64,000 nt of DNA, from the NCBI RefSeq assembly GCF_020873875.1, contig NZ_JAHWGU010000018.1, forward strand, positions 62,001-126,000, written 5' to 3'. Shown here piece after piece: positions 50,720 to 58,874 of the stretch (the first letter of the stretch is position 1; every line of letters starts with the position of its first letter). The DNA is from Actinoplanes sp. DH11. GTDB taxonomy: Bacteria; Actinomycetota; Actinomycetes; Mycobacteriales; Micromonosporaceae. A program made the position numbers and the translations under genes. The notes below the pieces were generated by a model. That model did no database searches. It was not told the DNA's origin and was given only the letters and a program-made list of their open reading frames with translations.

Positions 50720-51505
50720 TCAGTCGGCTGCCCCGGCTGGCCGGCTCGTGTCGGTCGGCTGCCCCGGGCCGCGCTGGGCGTGGATCCGGAGCAGTCCGTC
50801 GACCCCGCGCAGGAACGTCTCGGTCACCAGATCCGGGTCGAAGAGGCAGCCGGCCGCCATGGCGCCGTCCCGAAGCATGACGAAGTGGCGTGCGGCAGCG
50901 TCCGAGGAGTCCTCCGCCACCCGCGCGATCAGGGCCGTGAGCGTGTCCAGGAACCACTGCCGGTGCGCGATGATCTCCTGATGCACCGGATGCGCGCTGT
51001 CGGGGTACTCCGCGGCGGCGTTCAGAAAGGCGCATCCGCGGAACCCGGGTGAGCGGATGTTCCGCACGATGGAGTCCGCGACGGACCGCAGGGCGCCGAC
51101 CGGCTCGGGGACCGCGGCGACGATCGCGTCGATGGCCTCGCGGTCCATCCGGTGCACCTCGCGCAGGTACGTGGTGACCAGGTCCTCCTTGCCGGGGAAG
51201 TGCCGGTAGAAGGTCGCCCGGGTCACTGTCGCCTCGGCGATGATCCGGTCCACGCCGACCGCGTGAATGCCCTCGGCGTAGAAGATCCGAATCGCGGTCT
51301 CCAGGAGCCGCGACCGCGCCTCGGAGGGCCGGCTCTCCGCGCGCCTGCTTCCCGCGCGCCGGCCTTTCGTGTCCCGCCCTTCCGTGTCCCGCCCTTCCGT
51401 GTCCCGCCCTTCCGTGTCCCGCCCTTCCGTGTCCCGGCTTACCGCGTCCCGGCCTTCCGAGTCCCGGCTCTCTGCGGGCCGGGTGCCGGAGTCGCTGCGT
51501 GCCAT
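50720..51505 (-). CDS. TetR-family regulator with repetitive N-terminal extension
   Basis: 261 residues. The first 60 are a charged tail built from RDTEG units encoded by a 15-bp tandem repeat. The DNA-binding domain follows (RSRLLETAIRIFYAEGIHAVGVDRIIAEATVTRATFYRHFPGKEDL, about 63-108), then a ligand domain with FRGCAFLNAAAEYP. The start at 51505 is not preceded by a clear site; translation may begin further in, nearer the HTH. Divergent from the membrane protein gene; three identical operator-like sites lie between and in front of both starts. Confidence 0.87.
   Translation of the reverse strand: MARSDSGTRPAESRDSEGRDAVSRDTEGRDTEGRDTEGRDTEGRDTKGRRAGSRRAESRPSEARSRLLETAIRIFYAEGIHAVGVDRIIAEATVTRATFYRHFPGKEDLVTTYLREVHRMDREAIDAIVAAVPEPVGALRSVADSIVRNIRSPGFRGCAFLNAAAEYPDSAHPVHQEIIAHRQWFLDTLTALIARVAEDSSDAAARHFVMLRDGAMAAGCLFDPDLVTETFLRGVDGLLRIHAQRGPGQPTDTSRPAGAAD
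51363..51467 (-). repeat. 15-bp tandem repeat x7 in the TetR gene
   Basis: Seven units of CCTTCCGTGTCCCGC type (four near-perfect, the outer ones diverged) encode the RDTEG repeats of the regulator's N-terminal tail. In-frame copy-number change is possible. Confidence 0.85.
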
Positions 51506-51520
51506 CCCGCCATGGTAGCG

Positions 51521-51627
51521 GACAGAACGTTCGGTCTCCCGACGACCGATTGGCTGGACAGAACGTTCGTTCTTGACAAGTGCCGAGTGGCGCCGCCATG
51601 CTCGCCCAAGACAGAACGTTCGTTCCA
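51521..51627. promoter_or_regulatory. Three operator copies containing GACAGAACGTTCG
   Basis: Sites at 51521-51538, 51557-51574 and 51610-51627 share a GACAGAACGTTCG core. The middle one forms the palindrome AGAACG-TT-CGTTCT. They fill the region between the divergent TetR and membrane protein genes, so the TetR protein probably controls both. Confidence 0.8.
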
Positions 51628-51640
51628 CCTAAGGAGCGCC

Positions 51641-52261
51641 ATGAGCACCACTACCGCCCCGTCCGGCACCGCCCGGACCGCGTCCGCCCTGCGGCGGCTC
51701 TACTTCGTCCGCGCTGCCTTCGCGCTCGTCTGGGCTGCCGTGACCATCGCCGCCGCCGACGGGATCAACCCCCTCGCGGTCGCGTTGTTCGTGCTCTACC
51801 CGCTGTTCGACGCGGGCGCGGCCGTCCATGACCTGCGGTCGTCGCGCGACGGCGGCTCACCGGCCCTGCTCCGGGTGAACATCGCCGTCAGCCTCGTCGC
51901 CGCCGCGGGCCTGGGCGCCACCGCCGCGTCCGGCGTCCCGGCGATGCTGCGGGTGTGGGGCCTCTGGGCGATCGTGGCCGGCCTGGTCCAGCTCGTCGTG
52001 GGAGTCACTCGCCGAGGGCTGGGCGGCCAGTGGCCAATGATCATCAGTGGTGGTCTCTCGGTCCTGGCCGGTGGCTCGTTCGTGGCGATGGCCGGCGCCG
52101 CCGACCCGTCCCTGGCGAGTGCCGCCGGTTACGCCGTCCCGGGCGCCGTCTTCTTCCTCGTCTCCGCCGTCCGCCTCGGCCAAGCGACGACGGGCCAAGC
52201 GACGACGGGCCAAGCGACGACGGGCCAAGCGACGACGGGCCGCGCCACGAACGGGAACTGA
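51641..52261 (+). CDS. HdeD/DUF308-like membrane protein
   Basis: 206 residues with about six helices: FVRAAFALVWAAVTIAAA, PLAVALFVLYPLFDAGAAVHDL, NIAVSLVAAAGLGATAA, LWAIVAGLVQLVVGV, GGLSVLAGGSFVAMAG and AVPGAVFFLVSAVRL. The C-terminal tail is QATTG repeated four times, from a perfect 15-bp tandem repeat. ATG at 51641 behind AAGGAG, 14 bp after the third operator. Likely the regulated target of the divergent TetR. Function unknown. Confidence 0.82.
   Translation: MSTTTAPSGTARTASALRRLYFVRAAFALVWAAVTIAAADGINPLAVALFVLYPLFDAGAAVHDLRSSRDGGSPALLRVNIAVSLVAAAGLGATAASGVPAMLRVWGLWAIVAGLVQLVVGVTRRGLGGQWPMIISGGLSVLAGGSFVAMAGAADPSLASAAGYAVPGAVFFLVSAVRLGQATTGQATTGQATTGQATTGRATNGN
52181..52240 (+). repeat. 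15-bp perfect tandem repeat x4
   Basis: CAAGCGACGACGGGC repeats four times without mismatch (52181, 52196, 52211, 52226), encoding the QATTG tail of the membrane protein. Confidence 0.9.
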
Positions 52262-52285
52262 CATGGACGGACGTACGCTTCGACG

Positions 52286-52753
52286 GTGAGCATCGGCAAG
52301 GGCGACATCGCGCCCGACTTCGAACTGCCCGACCAGGACGGTACGCCCCGGCGGCTGACCGACCTCCTCGCGGCCGGGCCCGTGGTCCTCTTCTTCTATC
52401 CCGGTGCGCTGACCAAAGGGTGCACCGCGGAGGCCTGCCATTTCCGGGACCTGACGACGGAGTACCGCGCGGCGGGCGTGCAGCGGGTCGGCGTCAGCAA
52501 GGATCCCGTCGAGAAGCAGAAACTGTTCGCGGACACGTACTCCTTCGATTATCCGCTGTTGTCGGACCAGGACGGGGGGACCATCGCGGCGTACGGCGTG
52601 CGCCGCAAGGTGCCTCTCGGCCCGCTGAGCACCAAGCGGATGACGTTCGTGATCGGCACCGACCGGAAGGTCATCAACGTGATCCACAGCGAGCTGGACA
52701 TGAACCAGCACGCGGCGCACGCGCTGAGCGCGGCGGTCGCCGCCAAGGCCTGA
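52286..52753 (+). CDS. bcp: Peroxiredoxin, BCP/PrxQ type
   Basis: 155 residues. Reduces H2O2 and organic peroxides with thioredoxin-type reductants. GDIAPDFELPDQDG opens the thioredoxin fold; FFYPGALTKGCTAEACHFRDL carries the peroxidatic Cys (near 48) and a second Cys five residues later, the BCP resolving arrangement. KRMTFVIGTDRKVI is the C-terminal strand block. GTG start 24 bp after the membrane protein gene. Confidence 0.93.
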   Translation: MSIGKGDIAPDFELPDQDGTPRRLTDLLAAGPVVLFFYPGALTKGCTAEACHFRDLTTEYRAAGVQRVGVSKDPVEKQKLFADTYSFDYPLLSDQDGGTIAAYGVRRKVPLGPLSTKRMTFVIGTDRKVINVIHSELDMNQHAAHALSAAVAAKA

Positions 52754-52762
52754 CGCCGGGCG

Positions 52763-53293
52763 TCAGCTCGCGGGCGCGCAGGCGGGCTCCGGCCCGCTGA
52801 GCGCGTCGACCAGGGTGGTGGCCGCGCGGGTGTGCTTCGAGTACGCCTCCGGATAGGCCGACACCTGCACGGCCTGGGCCGCCTCGGTGAGCCGCATCCG
52901 CGACCAGCCGTCGATCGTGAGCAGTTTGTCGTAGAACTCGCGGGCCTGATACGCCGGGTCGGACAGCTGCTCCGGCGTGCCCCAGCCCTGGCTGGGGCGC
53001 TGCTGGAACAGGCCCACGGAGTCGCGGTCGCCGTAGCTCAGGTTACGCAGCCGCGACTCCTGCAGGGCGGTGGCGACCGCGATCACCAGGCCCTGCCGCG
53101 GCACCTGCCGTTCGGTGCCGACGGTGACGATGACCCGCGCGTTCTCGAGCTGCTCGTCGCTGAACTTCCGCAGCGCCGGGGCGGGACCGGCCGGCGGCGC
53201 GGTGCCGGGGGTGCAGGCGGCGTCGGCGCGCAGCAGCGGGCTGAGCAGGAAGCCGGCCAGGACGGCGACGGCGACCACGAAGAACGAGCGCAC
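52763..53293 (-). CDS. Secreted lysozyme-like (transglycosylase-fold) protein
   Basis: About 176 residues with an N-terminal signal or anchor (SFFVVAVAVLAGFLLSPLLRADA). A short Pro/Ala stretch leads to a domain with VIVTVGTERQVPRQGLVIAVATALQESRL and SYGDRDSVGLFQQRPSQGWGTPEQL, the pattern of actinobacterial lysozyme-like proteins, where the Glu of QES would be catalytic. GTG 53293 behind GAAGG is chosen; GTG 53305 is an alternative. Probably a peptidoglycan-active protein. Confidence 0.8.
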   Translation of the reverse strand: MRSFFVVAVAVLAGFLLSPLLRADAACTPGTAPPAGPAPALRKFSDEQLENARVIVTVGTERQVPRQGLVIAVATALQESRLRNLSYGDRDSVGLFQQRPSQGWGTPEQLSDPAYQAREFYDKLLTIDGWSRMRLTEAAQAVQVSAYPEAYSKHTRAATTLVDALSGPEPACAPAS

Positions 53294-53392
53294 GTTGAGG
53301 TACACCTTCTCGAGCCGATGGGGGGTCCGGCGCAGGCTACCGGGCGCCCACCCTCGACAGTGGACCGGGTCGATGTCTGGGCTCCGGGGTCG

Positions 53393-54529
53393 CTACAGGC
53401 GGGCGTAGGGGTCGCGGCCCGGCCCGCGCACCGCGGCGGCAGCGGCCTCGGCGATCTCGGCGGCGGTTCCGGCCAGCACGTAGATCCGGCCGGTGGCGTG
53501 CCCCCGCGCGGTGAGCAGGCCGGTGCGCGTCAACGCCTGGATGTCCCGGATCGCCTGGTCCCGGCTGAGGTTCTCGTCCTGCTGGTAGGTGGTGCGCCGC
53601 AGTTCCCCGATGGCGGCCGCGTACAGGGCGGAGACAGTGCGCCCGGCCAGGCCCCGTTCGTCGGCGAGCCGTGCCAGGTCATCCCACAGGCGTACGGTCC
53701 ACTCGTACCGCCGGCGGACCCGCTGCGCCTGGCGGTGGTGCGCGGCGAGCACGAAGGTGAGCCAGGGCCGGGCGTCGCGGTCCGGCCGGAAGCTGCCGCC
53801 TTGCGTGGCGCGCAGTGCCTCGTAGTAGTGCAGGGTGTTTGTCTGCTCACCCAGCCACTCCTCGATCGAGGAGAACTCGGGCGCCAGTTCGCCGGTCCGG
53901 GCCAGGATCAGGGTGTGCAGCGCGCGCGCCGTCCGGCCGTTGCCGTCGCGCCAGGGGTGAATGGCGACGAGGTTCAGGTGGGCCATCGCGGCCCGTGCGT
54001 ACACCGGGGCGTCGAGGTCACCGTCGCGCAGCCAGTCGACCAGTTCGGTCATCAGGCCGGGAACCCGCTCCGCGTCGGGGCCGGTGTACATCGGTTCGAG
54101 CGGGTCGGCGCTCGACACGAAGATCGCGCCGGTCCGGTACCGCCCGGGCCACTTGGCCGGCTGGTATTTCGTGATCATGAAGTGCAGGGCCGAGAGCGTC
54201 GTCTCCGAGTGCTCGAAGAATTCCATCAGCGGGGTCTGTTGCACGAACGTCATGGCGTCGCGGTAGCCGATCACCGCCTGCTGCGTCTCGTCGCCGGCCG
54301 CCGCGGACATCGGGGCGTGTTCCACGAGCGCGCGGGCGTCGGAGCCGCTGATCGTGATGTTCTCGATGGTGTTGGAGCCCTGGATCGCGGCGGCGAACAG
54401 GCTGCGGCGCAACTGACCCGCCCAGCGTGGCTCGGAGCGCAGATGGGCGCGCAGCTCCGATTGCATCCCGTCGATCCCGGTCAGTACCTGGCGATCGGCG
54501 GTCTCGAGCGATGGCAGGGCGTACAGCAT
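53393..54529 (-). CDS. Class II Fic-domain protein (AMP transferase) with winged helix
   Basis: 378 residues. The inhibitory helix motif SNTIEN near residue 52 precedes the Fic core, so activity is self-blocked until the Glu moves (class II). The catalytic loop is HPWRDGNGRTAR near 205, with W in place of the usual F. The C-terminal part (about 290-360) has a winged-helix look (DQAIRDIQALTRTGLLTARG). Transfers AMP or another nucleotide to a target protein. No antitoxin gene is adjacent, as expected when the inhibitor is built in. Confidence 0.9.
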   Translation of the reverse strand: MLYALPSLETADRQVLTGIDGMQSELRAHLRSEPRWAGQLRRSLFAAAIQGSNTIENITISGSDARALVEHAPMSAAAGDETQQAVIGYRDAMTFVQQTPLMEFFEHSETTLSALHFMITKYQPAKWPGRYRTGAIFVSSADPLEPMYTGPDAERVPGLMTELVDWLRDGDLDAPVYARAAMAHLNLVAIHPWRDGNGRTARALHTLILARTGELAPEFSSIEEWLGEQTNTLHYYEALRATQGGSFRPDRDARPWLTFVLAAHHRQAQRVRRRYEWTVRLWDDLARLADERGLAGRTVSALYAAAIGELRRTTYQQDENLSRDQAIRDIQALTRTGLLTARGHATGRIYVLAGTAAEIAEAAAAAVRGPGRDPYARL

Positions 54530-54565
54530 GCTCTCAAGCTACGACGCCGGACGTGTTCCGCCGTT

Positions 54566-55411
54566 TCAGGACGGGGTCATGCTCTGGGTGCCGATGACGC
54601 CGAGCAGCTTGAGCCGGTCGGCGGCGTCGCTGCCCGCCGGTGCCGTGTAGGCGACGAGCCGCACGTCGCTGCCGGGAGCGGTGAGAACGTCGCAGTCGAC
54701 CACGAAGTCGCCGACCTCGGGGTGCTGCACGACCTTGCGGTTGGACTCGTGCACGGCGACCGCACCGCTGTCCCAGCGCCGGGTGAAGTCGGCACTGGCG
54801 GCCCGCAGGTCCTGGACGAGGCTGTGCAGGCCGGGGTCCGACGGGTACCGGGCGATCGCGCCGCGCAGGTCGGTGACGAGCGCCGAGCGGAACGTGTCGT
54901 TCTCTTCCGGAGTGGTCCGGGTCCGGCTCGGGATGCCGGTGAACTCCCGCCACGCCACGTTGCGGTCGCGCCCGCGAGCCTCCGCCACATCACCGATCAG
55001 CGCACCGCCCAGCGGGTTGCACAGGATGATGTTCCACGCGGCGTCGCACACGGTCAGGGCGGTGCCGTCGAGCTGGTCGATCAGGCGCAGCACACCCGGC
55101 GGGATGTGCGGCGAGATCCGGCCGGGGCCGGGTGGCGTCTGACCGGCCAGCAGGTAGAGGTGCTCGCGCTCGGCGGCGGTGAGCCGCAGGGCCCGGGCCA
55201 GGGCCGAGAGCACCTGGGCCGACGGGGAGGTGGACCGGCCCTGCTCCAGCCGCACGATGTAGTCCACGGAGAGGCCGGCCAGCTGCGCCAGCTCCTCACG
55301 CCGCAGCCCGGCCGCGCGGCGCACCCCGCCGGCGGGGACACCGGCCGCCTGCGGCGTCGTGCGGTCACGCCAGCCACGCAGGGCCCGGCCCAGCTCCTGG
55401 GATGCACTCAT
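54566..55411 (-). CDS. XRE-family regulator with MmyB-like ligand domain
   Basis: 281 residues. The helix-turn-helix is AGLRREELAQLAGLSVDYIVRLEQGRS (about 33-60), followed by LARALRLTAAEREHLYLLAG. The MmyB-like PAS-type domain has YPSDPGLHSLVQDLRAASADFTRRWDSGAVAVHES and HPEVGDFVVDCDVL. Such regulators usually sit beside a short-chain dehydrogenase, as here, and probably bind a fatty acid-like ligand. Divergent from the SDR gene at 55516. Confidence 0.9.
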   Translation of the reverse strand: MSASQELGRALRGWRDRTTPQAAGVPAGGVRRAAGLRREELAQLAGLSVDYIVRLEQGRSTSPSAQVLSALARALRLTAAEREHLYLLAGQTPPGPGRISPHIPPGVLRLIDQLDGTALTVCDAAWNIILCNPLGGALIGDVAEARGRDRNVAWREFTGIPSRTRTTPEENDTFRSALVTDLRGAIARYPSDPGLHSLVQDLRAASADFTRRWDSGAVAVHESNRKVVQHPEVGDFVVDCDVLTAPGSDVRLVAYTAPAGSDAADRLKLLGVIGTQSMTPS

Positions 55412-55444
55412 GGTCCCCAGTATCACCGCGGCCGCGCGGAACAG

Positions 55445-55483
55445 CCTGGTACTGCCGGTCCATGGGCTGAGCCGGGCACTGTC
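55445..55483. promoter_or_regulatory. Possible XRE operator repeats
   Basis: CCTGGTACTGCC (55445-55456) and CCGGGCACTGTC (55472-55483) match at 9 of 12 positions with a 27-bp period, between the divergent regulator and SDR genes. Confidence 0.4.
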
Positions 55484-55515
55484 TGCCGGTCGGCACCGGG
55501 CGCAGGATCGTCGGC

Positions 55516-56220
55516 ATGACGATCACATTGATCACCGGAGCCAACAAGGGTCTCGGATTCGAGGCCGCCCGCCAGCTGATCGCCGCCGGGCACACCGTCT
55601 ATGCCGCGGCGCGTGACGCCGGCCGAGGCCAAGCCGCCGCCGACCGGCTCGGCGCCCGTTTCGTCCCGCTGGACGTCACCGACGACGACTCGGTCAAGGC
55701 CGCCGCCGAGTTCGTCCGGGCCGACAGCGGCCGCCTCGACGTCCTGGTCAACAACGCCGGCATCGCCGGCACCGGCAAGGTCGGCGAGCGGATCGGGGAG
55801 ATCACCGGTGCCGAGCTGGCGACCACGCTCGACACCAACGTGGCCGGCCCGGTCCGGGTGACGAACGCCTTCCTGCCGCTGCTGCGCCTCAGCGACGCGC
55901 CGGTGGTGGTCAACGTCAGCAGCGGCCTCGGATCGATGGCCGTGTGTGCCGACCCGAGCCGGATCGAGTCCCACGTGACCAACGTGGACTACAACGCGTC
56001 GAAGACCGCCCTGGTCATGGTGACCGCGCAGTACGCCAAGGCGTTCCCGGGGATCCGGTTCAACGCGGTCGACCCCGGATACACCGCGACGGACCTCAAC
56101 GGCAACTCCGGGCCGCAGACCGTCGAGGAGGGCGCGGAGATCCTGGTGCGGATGGCCATGATCGGCGGCGACGGGCCGACCGGTGGCTTCTTCGACCGGC
56201 ACGGCACGGTCGCCTGGTAG
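55516..56220 (+). CDS. Short-chain dehydrogenase/reductase (carbonyl-reductase-like)
   Basis: 234 residues. TGANKGLGFEAARQL binds NADP(H), LVNNAGIAG follows near residue 76, the catalytic Ser is in NVSSGLGS, and the YNASK pair lies near 156-160. The C-terminal VDPGYTATDLNG is typical. Reduces or oxidises a carbonyl/alcohol; the substrate is unknown. Likely controlled by the divergent MmyB-type regulator. Confidence 0.92.
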   Translation: MTITLITGANKGLGFEAARQLIAAGHTVYAAARDAGRGQAAADRLGARFVPLDVTDDDSVKAAAEFVRADSGRLDVLVNNAGIAGTGKVGERIGEITGAELATTLDTNVAGPVRVTNAFLPLLRLSDAPVVVNVSSGLGSMAVCADPSRIESHVTNVDYNASKTALVMVTAQYAKAFPGIRFNAVDPGYTATDLNGNSGPQTVEEGAEILVRMAMIGGDGPTGGFFDRHGTVAW

Positions 56221-56271
56221 GCGCCGCCCCCGGATTCCGGAGGCAGGCGAGAGTCGGCCCCGATCCGGGGT

Positions 56272-56751
56272 TCAGGCGAAGGCGGCGGCGCGGCTCAGGG
56301 TGCGGGCGACGGGGGTACGGCCTCGGCGGCTGAACCCGTTCCCGCCGGGCCGGGTGCCCGCCGATCGGGCCGGCCCGGCGTCCCCGGCGGCCGCGGCGGT
56401 GCGGTTGACCGTCCGGCGCAGGCCCGGGTGCCGGGTCTCCCACGCCTCCCGCACCCGGGACGGCAGGTGCAGGTCCCGCCACACCCGGCGCAGCACGGCC
56501 GGGTTGATCAGGTCCTCGACCTCGGTCCGGGCGGCGGCCTCGCAGAGCACCTGCTCGTACGCGTGGCGCAGCTGCATCGGGTCGTCGAGGTCGTAGCGGC
56601 GGGTGCTGGCGTGCCCGTGGGCCATGTGATGCGGCACCTCGAGCACGCCGAAGCTGTGCCCGTGCAGGTTGTCGATCCGGTCAGGGACTGCGGGGGCCCG
56701 GCTGGCGGCGCTGCGGTTCTTGCGGCCGTCACGGGCGGCGACGTACGACAT
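56272..56751 (-). CDS. Hypothetical protein
   Basis: 159 residues; family not recognised. The central part (HMAHGHASTRRYDLDDPMQLRHAYEQVLCEAAARTEVEDLINPAVLRRVWRDLHLP, split here by context) is helical and charged, with conserved-looking Trp and Arg. Both ends are basic and Ser/Ala/Arg-rich, probably disordered. Codon use has the expected G/C at third positions on this strand. Convergent with the SDR gene. Confidence 0.6.
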   Translation of the reverse strand: MSYVAARDGRKNRSAASRAPAVPDRIDNLHGHSFGVLEVPHHMAHGHASTRRYDLDDPMQLRHAYEQVLCEAAARTEVEDLINPAVLRRVWRDLHLPSRVREAWETRHPGLRRTVNRTAAAAGDAGPARSAGTRPGGNGFSRRGRTPVARTLSRAAAFA

Positions 56752-56862
56752 GCCCTGAGGCTAGGCCGGTCGGCAGCCGCGTTCCGGGTAAATCGATGGC
56801 GTGGCTTCCGCCGGCCGTGCCAGGGTGGGAGACGTCCCTGACGCGACTACGAGGAGTCACCA

Positions 56863-56955
56863 ATGCGAGCAGCTTCCACGCTCCGGACCCTGACCCGTCC
56901 CACCGTGGAGTTGCGCTTTGGCATTGTTGAACCTCGGCATCGTCGCCCATGTTGA
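56863..56955 (+). CDS. Leader peptide ORF upstream of the ribosomal protection gene
   Basis: A 30-codon frame (ATG 56863, stop 56953-56955) with a strong GAGGAG site 6 nt upstream, better than the site of the resistance gene. The peptide starts MRAASTLRTL and ends PRHRRPC. Its last third overlaps the start of the GTPase gene in another frame. Codons 4-6 form the left arm of a hairpin whose right arm contains the ribosome site of the GTPase gene, so translation or stalling on the leader should open that site. Inferred, not shown. Confidence 0.6.
   Translation: MRAASTLRTLTRPTVELRFGIVEPRHRRPC
56874..56910 (+). promoter_or_regulatory. Attenuator hairpin sequestering a ribosome binding site
   Basis: TTCCACG (56874-56880) pairs with CGTGGAG (56904-56910), seven pairs including one G-T. 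An inner stem GGAC/GTCC (56885-56888 with 56897-56900) stabilises it. The right arm includes GGAG, the site for the TTG start at 56918. Confidence 0.6.
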
Positions 56956-58873
56956 CGCCGGCAAGACCAGTCTGACCGAACGCCTGCTCCACGAGACCGG
57001 GGCGGTGGGCGAGCCGGGGAGCGTCGACGCCGGCACCACCCGGACCGACTCGATGGAACTGGAACGCCGCCGGGGCATCACCATCCGGGCGGCCGTCACC
57101 TCGATCGCGCTGGGTGACCTGACCGTCAACCTGGTGGACACCCCGGGCCACCCCGACTTCATCGCGGAGGTCGAGCGTTCGCTCTCCGTGCTGGACGCCG
57201 CCGTCCTGGTGGTCTCCGGGGTCGAGGGCGTTCAGCCGCAGACCGTGGCCATCTGGCGGGCGCTGCGCCGGATCGGCATCCCCACCGTGATCTTCGTGAA
57301 CAAGGTGGACCGCCGGGGCGCCGATGTGGACCGGGTGGTCGATCAGGTGCGCCGGCGGCTCGCGGCGTGCCCGGTCGTGCTCACCACGGCCACCGGCCAG
57401 GGCGGCCGGGACGCCCGGGTGCGTGCCGTCCCGCTGGACGCCGAACCGGTCGTCGCGGCCGTGGCCGAGGTGGACGACGCGCTGGCCGGGCGCTGGCTGA
57501 CCGGCGCGCCGGTCCGGGCCCGCGACACCCGGCGCGCGATCCGCCGGGCGGTGCGCCGCGGCGGGATCACCCCGGTGGCGTGCGGCTCGGCGATCACCGG
57601 TGCCGGTGTGCCGGAACTGTGCGGCATCCTGATCGACCTGCTGCCCCGCGGTGACCGGCGGGACGGGCCGCTCGCCGGCACCGTCTTCGCCGTCGACCGC
57701 GACGATCGTGGCCGGCGGGCCTGGCTGCGGTTGTGGTCCGGGGAGCTCCGGGTCCGTGACCGGGTGCCGGTCGCGGGGTCCCGGCCACGGGCGGTCACCC
57801 ACATCGCCGTCAGCGAACCGGACGGCGTCGTGGTGCGCCCGTCGGTGTCCGCCGGCCAGATCGCGGCCGTCCGCGGCCTGCCGGCCCGGATCGGCGAGCA
57901 CGTCGGCGACCCGCCGCGCCGGCACCTCTACCGGTTCCCGCCGCCGACCCGGCAGGCCCTCGTCGAGCCGGTCGACCCGGCTCAGCGCCTGGCCATGTAC
58001 GCCGGCCTCGCCGAACTCGCCGACGAGGACCCGCTCGTCGACCTGAGGCTCGACGAGAACCAGGCGGAGGCGGTGATCCGGTTGCACGGCGAGGTGCAGA
58101 AAGAGGTGATCGCCGCGCTGCTGGAGGAGCGGTACGGCGTCCGGGTGCGGTTCTCCGGCACGCTGACGGCCTGCATCGAGCGGGTGGCCGGCGCCGGGGC
58201 CGCACAGGACCGGATCAAGGAGCGCGGCAACCCGTACCTCGCCGGGGTCGGGTTGCGCGTCGAGGCCGCCCCGGCCGGGCACGGCGTCGAGTTCCGGCCC
58301 GGCATCGAACCGGGCCGGCTGCCGCCGGCGTTCGTCGCGGCCACCGAGGAGGGGGTCCGGGCCGCGCTGTGCCAGGGCTTGCACGGCTGGCCGGTCACCG
58401 ACTGCGTGGTGAGCATGACGTCCTCGCAGTACGCGCCGCGGCAGAGCAAGCCGCACCAGAAGTTCGACAAGTCGATCTCCAGTGTGGCCGCCGACTTCCG
58501 GCACCTCGCCCCCGTGGTGGTGACCGCGGCGCTGCGCCGGGCCGGCACCCGGGTGTGCCAGCCGATCGAACGGTTCGACGTCAACCTGCCGCACGCGAGC
58601 GCCGACGCGGTGACGGCCCTGCTCGGCCGGCTCGGCGCGGTCGTCGACGACATGTCCGGCAGCGGCGGGTACCTGGAGATCAGCGGCACGCTGCCGTCGG
58701 CGCGGGTGCCCCGGGTGGTCGCGGCCCTGCCCGACCTCACCGGTGGCGAGGCGGTGCTGACGGCGCACTTCGACCACTACGCGCCCGTTGTCGGGGAGGA
58801 CCCGCCGGTGCTGCCGCGTCGCGGACCCGACCCGGCCGACCGGGACGGGTGGTTCCGCGCGGTGCCGCGGTAG
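56918..58873 (+). CDS. Ribosomal protection GTPase, Tet(M)/OtrA family
   Basis: A 651-residue translational GTPase related to EF-G that releases tetracycline from the ribosome in characterised members. G1 AHVDAGKT near 10, G2/switch region RGITIRAA near 48, G3 DTPGH near 70, G4 NKVD near 128. The C-terminal domains have TSSQYAPRQSKPHQKF and SSVAADFRHLAPVVVTAALRRAG, matching family positions. The TTG start gives an N-terminus the same length as Tet(M). SD GGAG is 7 nt upstream. Preceded by a leader ORF and a masking hairpin. May confer intrinsic tetracycline tolerance; drug range unknown. Confidence 0.92.
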   Translation: MALLNLGIVAHVDAGKTSLTERLLHETGAVGEPGSVDAGTTRTDSMELERRRGITIRAAVTSIALGDLTVNLVDTPGHPDFIAEVERSLSVLDAAVLVVSGVEGVQPQTVAIWRALRRIGIPTVIFVNKVDRRGADVDRVVDQVRRRLAACPVVLTTATGQGGRDARVRAVPLDAEPVVAAVAEVDDALAGRWLTGAPVRARDTRRAIRRAVRRGGITPVACGSAITGAGVPELCGILIDLLPRGDRRDGPLAGTVFAVDRDDRGRRAWLRLWSGELRVRDRVPVAGSRPRAVTHIAVSEPDGVVVRPSVSAGQIAAVRGLPARIGEHVGDPPRRHLYRFPPPTRQALVEPVDPAQRLAMYAGLAELADEDPLVDLRLDENQAEAVIRLHGEVQKEVIAALLEERYGVRVRFSGTLTACIERVAGAGAAQDRIKERGNPYLAGVGLRVEAAPAGHGVEFRPGIEPGRLPPAFVAATEEGVRAALCQGLHGWPVTDCVVSMTSSQYAPRQSKPHQKFDKSISSVAADFRHLAPVVVTAALRRAGTRVCQPIERFDVNLPHASADAVTALLGRLGAVVDDMSGSGGYLEISGTLPSARVPRVVAALPDLTGGEAVLTAHFDHYAPVVGEDPPVLPRRGPDPADRDGWFRAVPR

Positions 58874-58874
58874 G

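Noticed and set aside
51363..51467. 15-bp repeats considered as a CRISPR array
   Set aside because: Units are contiguous without spacers and encode an in-frame peptide repeat.
56918..58873. Ribosomal protection gene considered as part of a mobile element
   Set aside because: No integrase, transposase or terminal repeats near it, and base composition matches neighbours; Tet(M)/OtrA-like genes are often intrinsic in actinomycetes.
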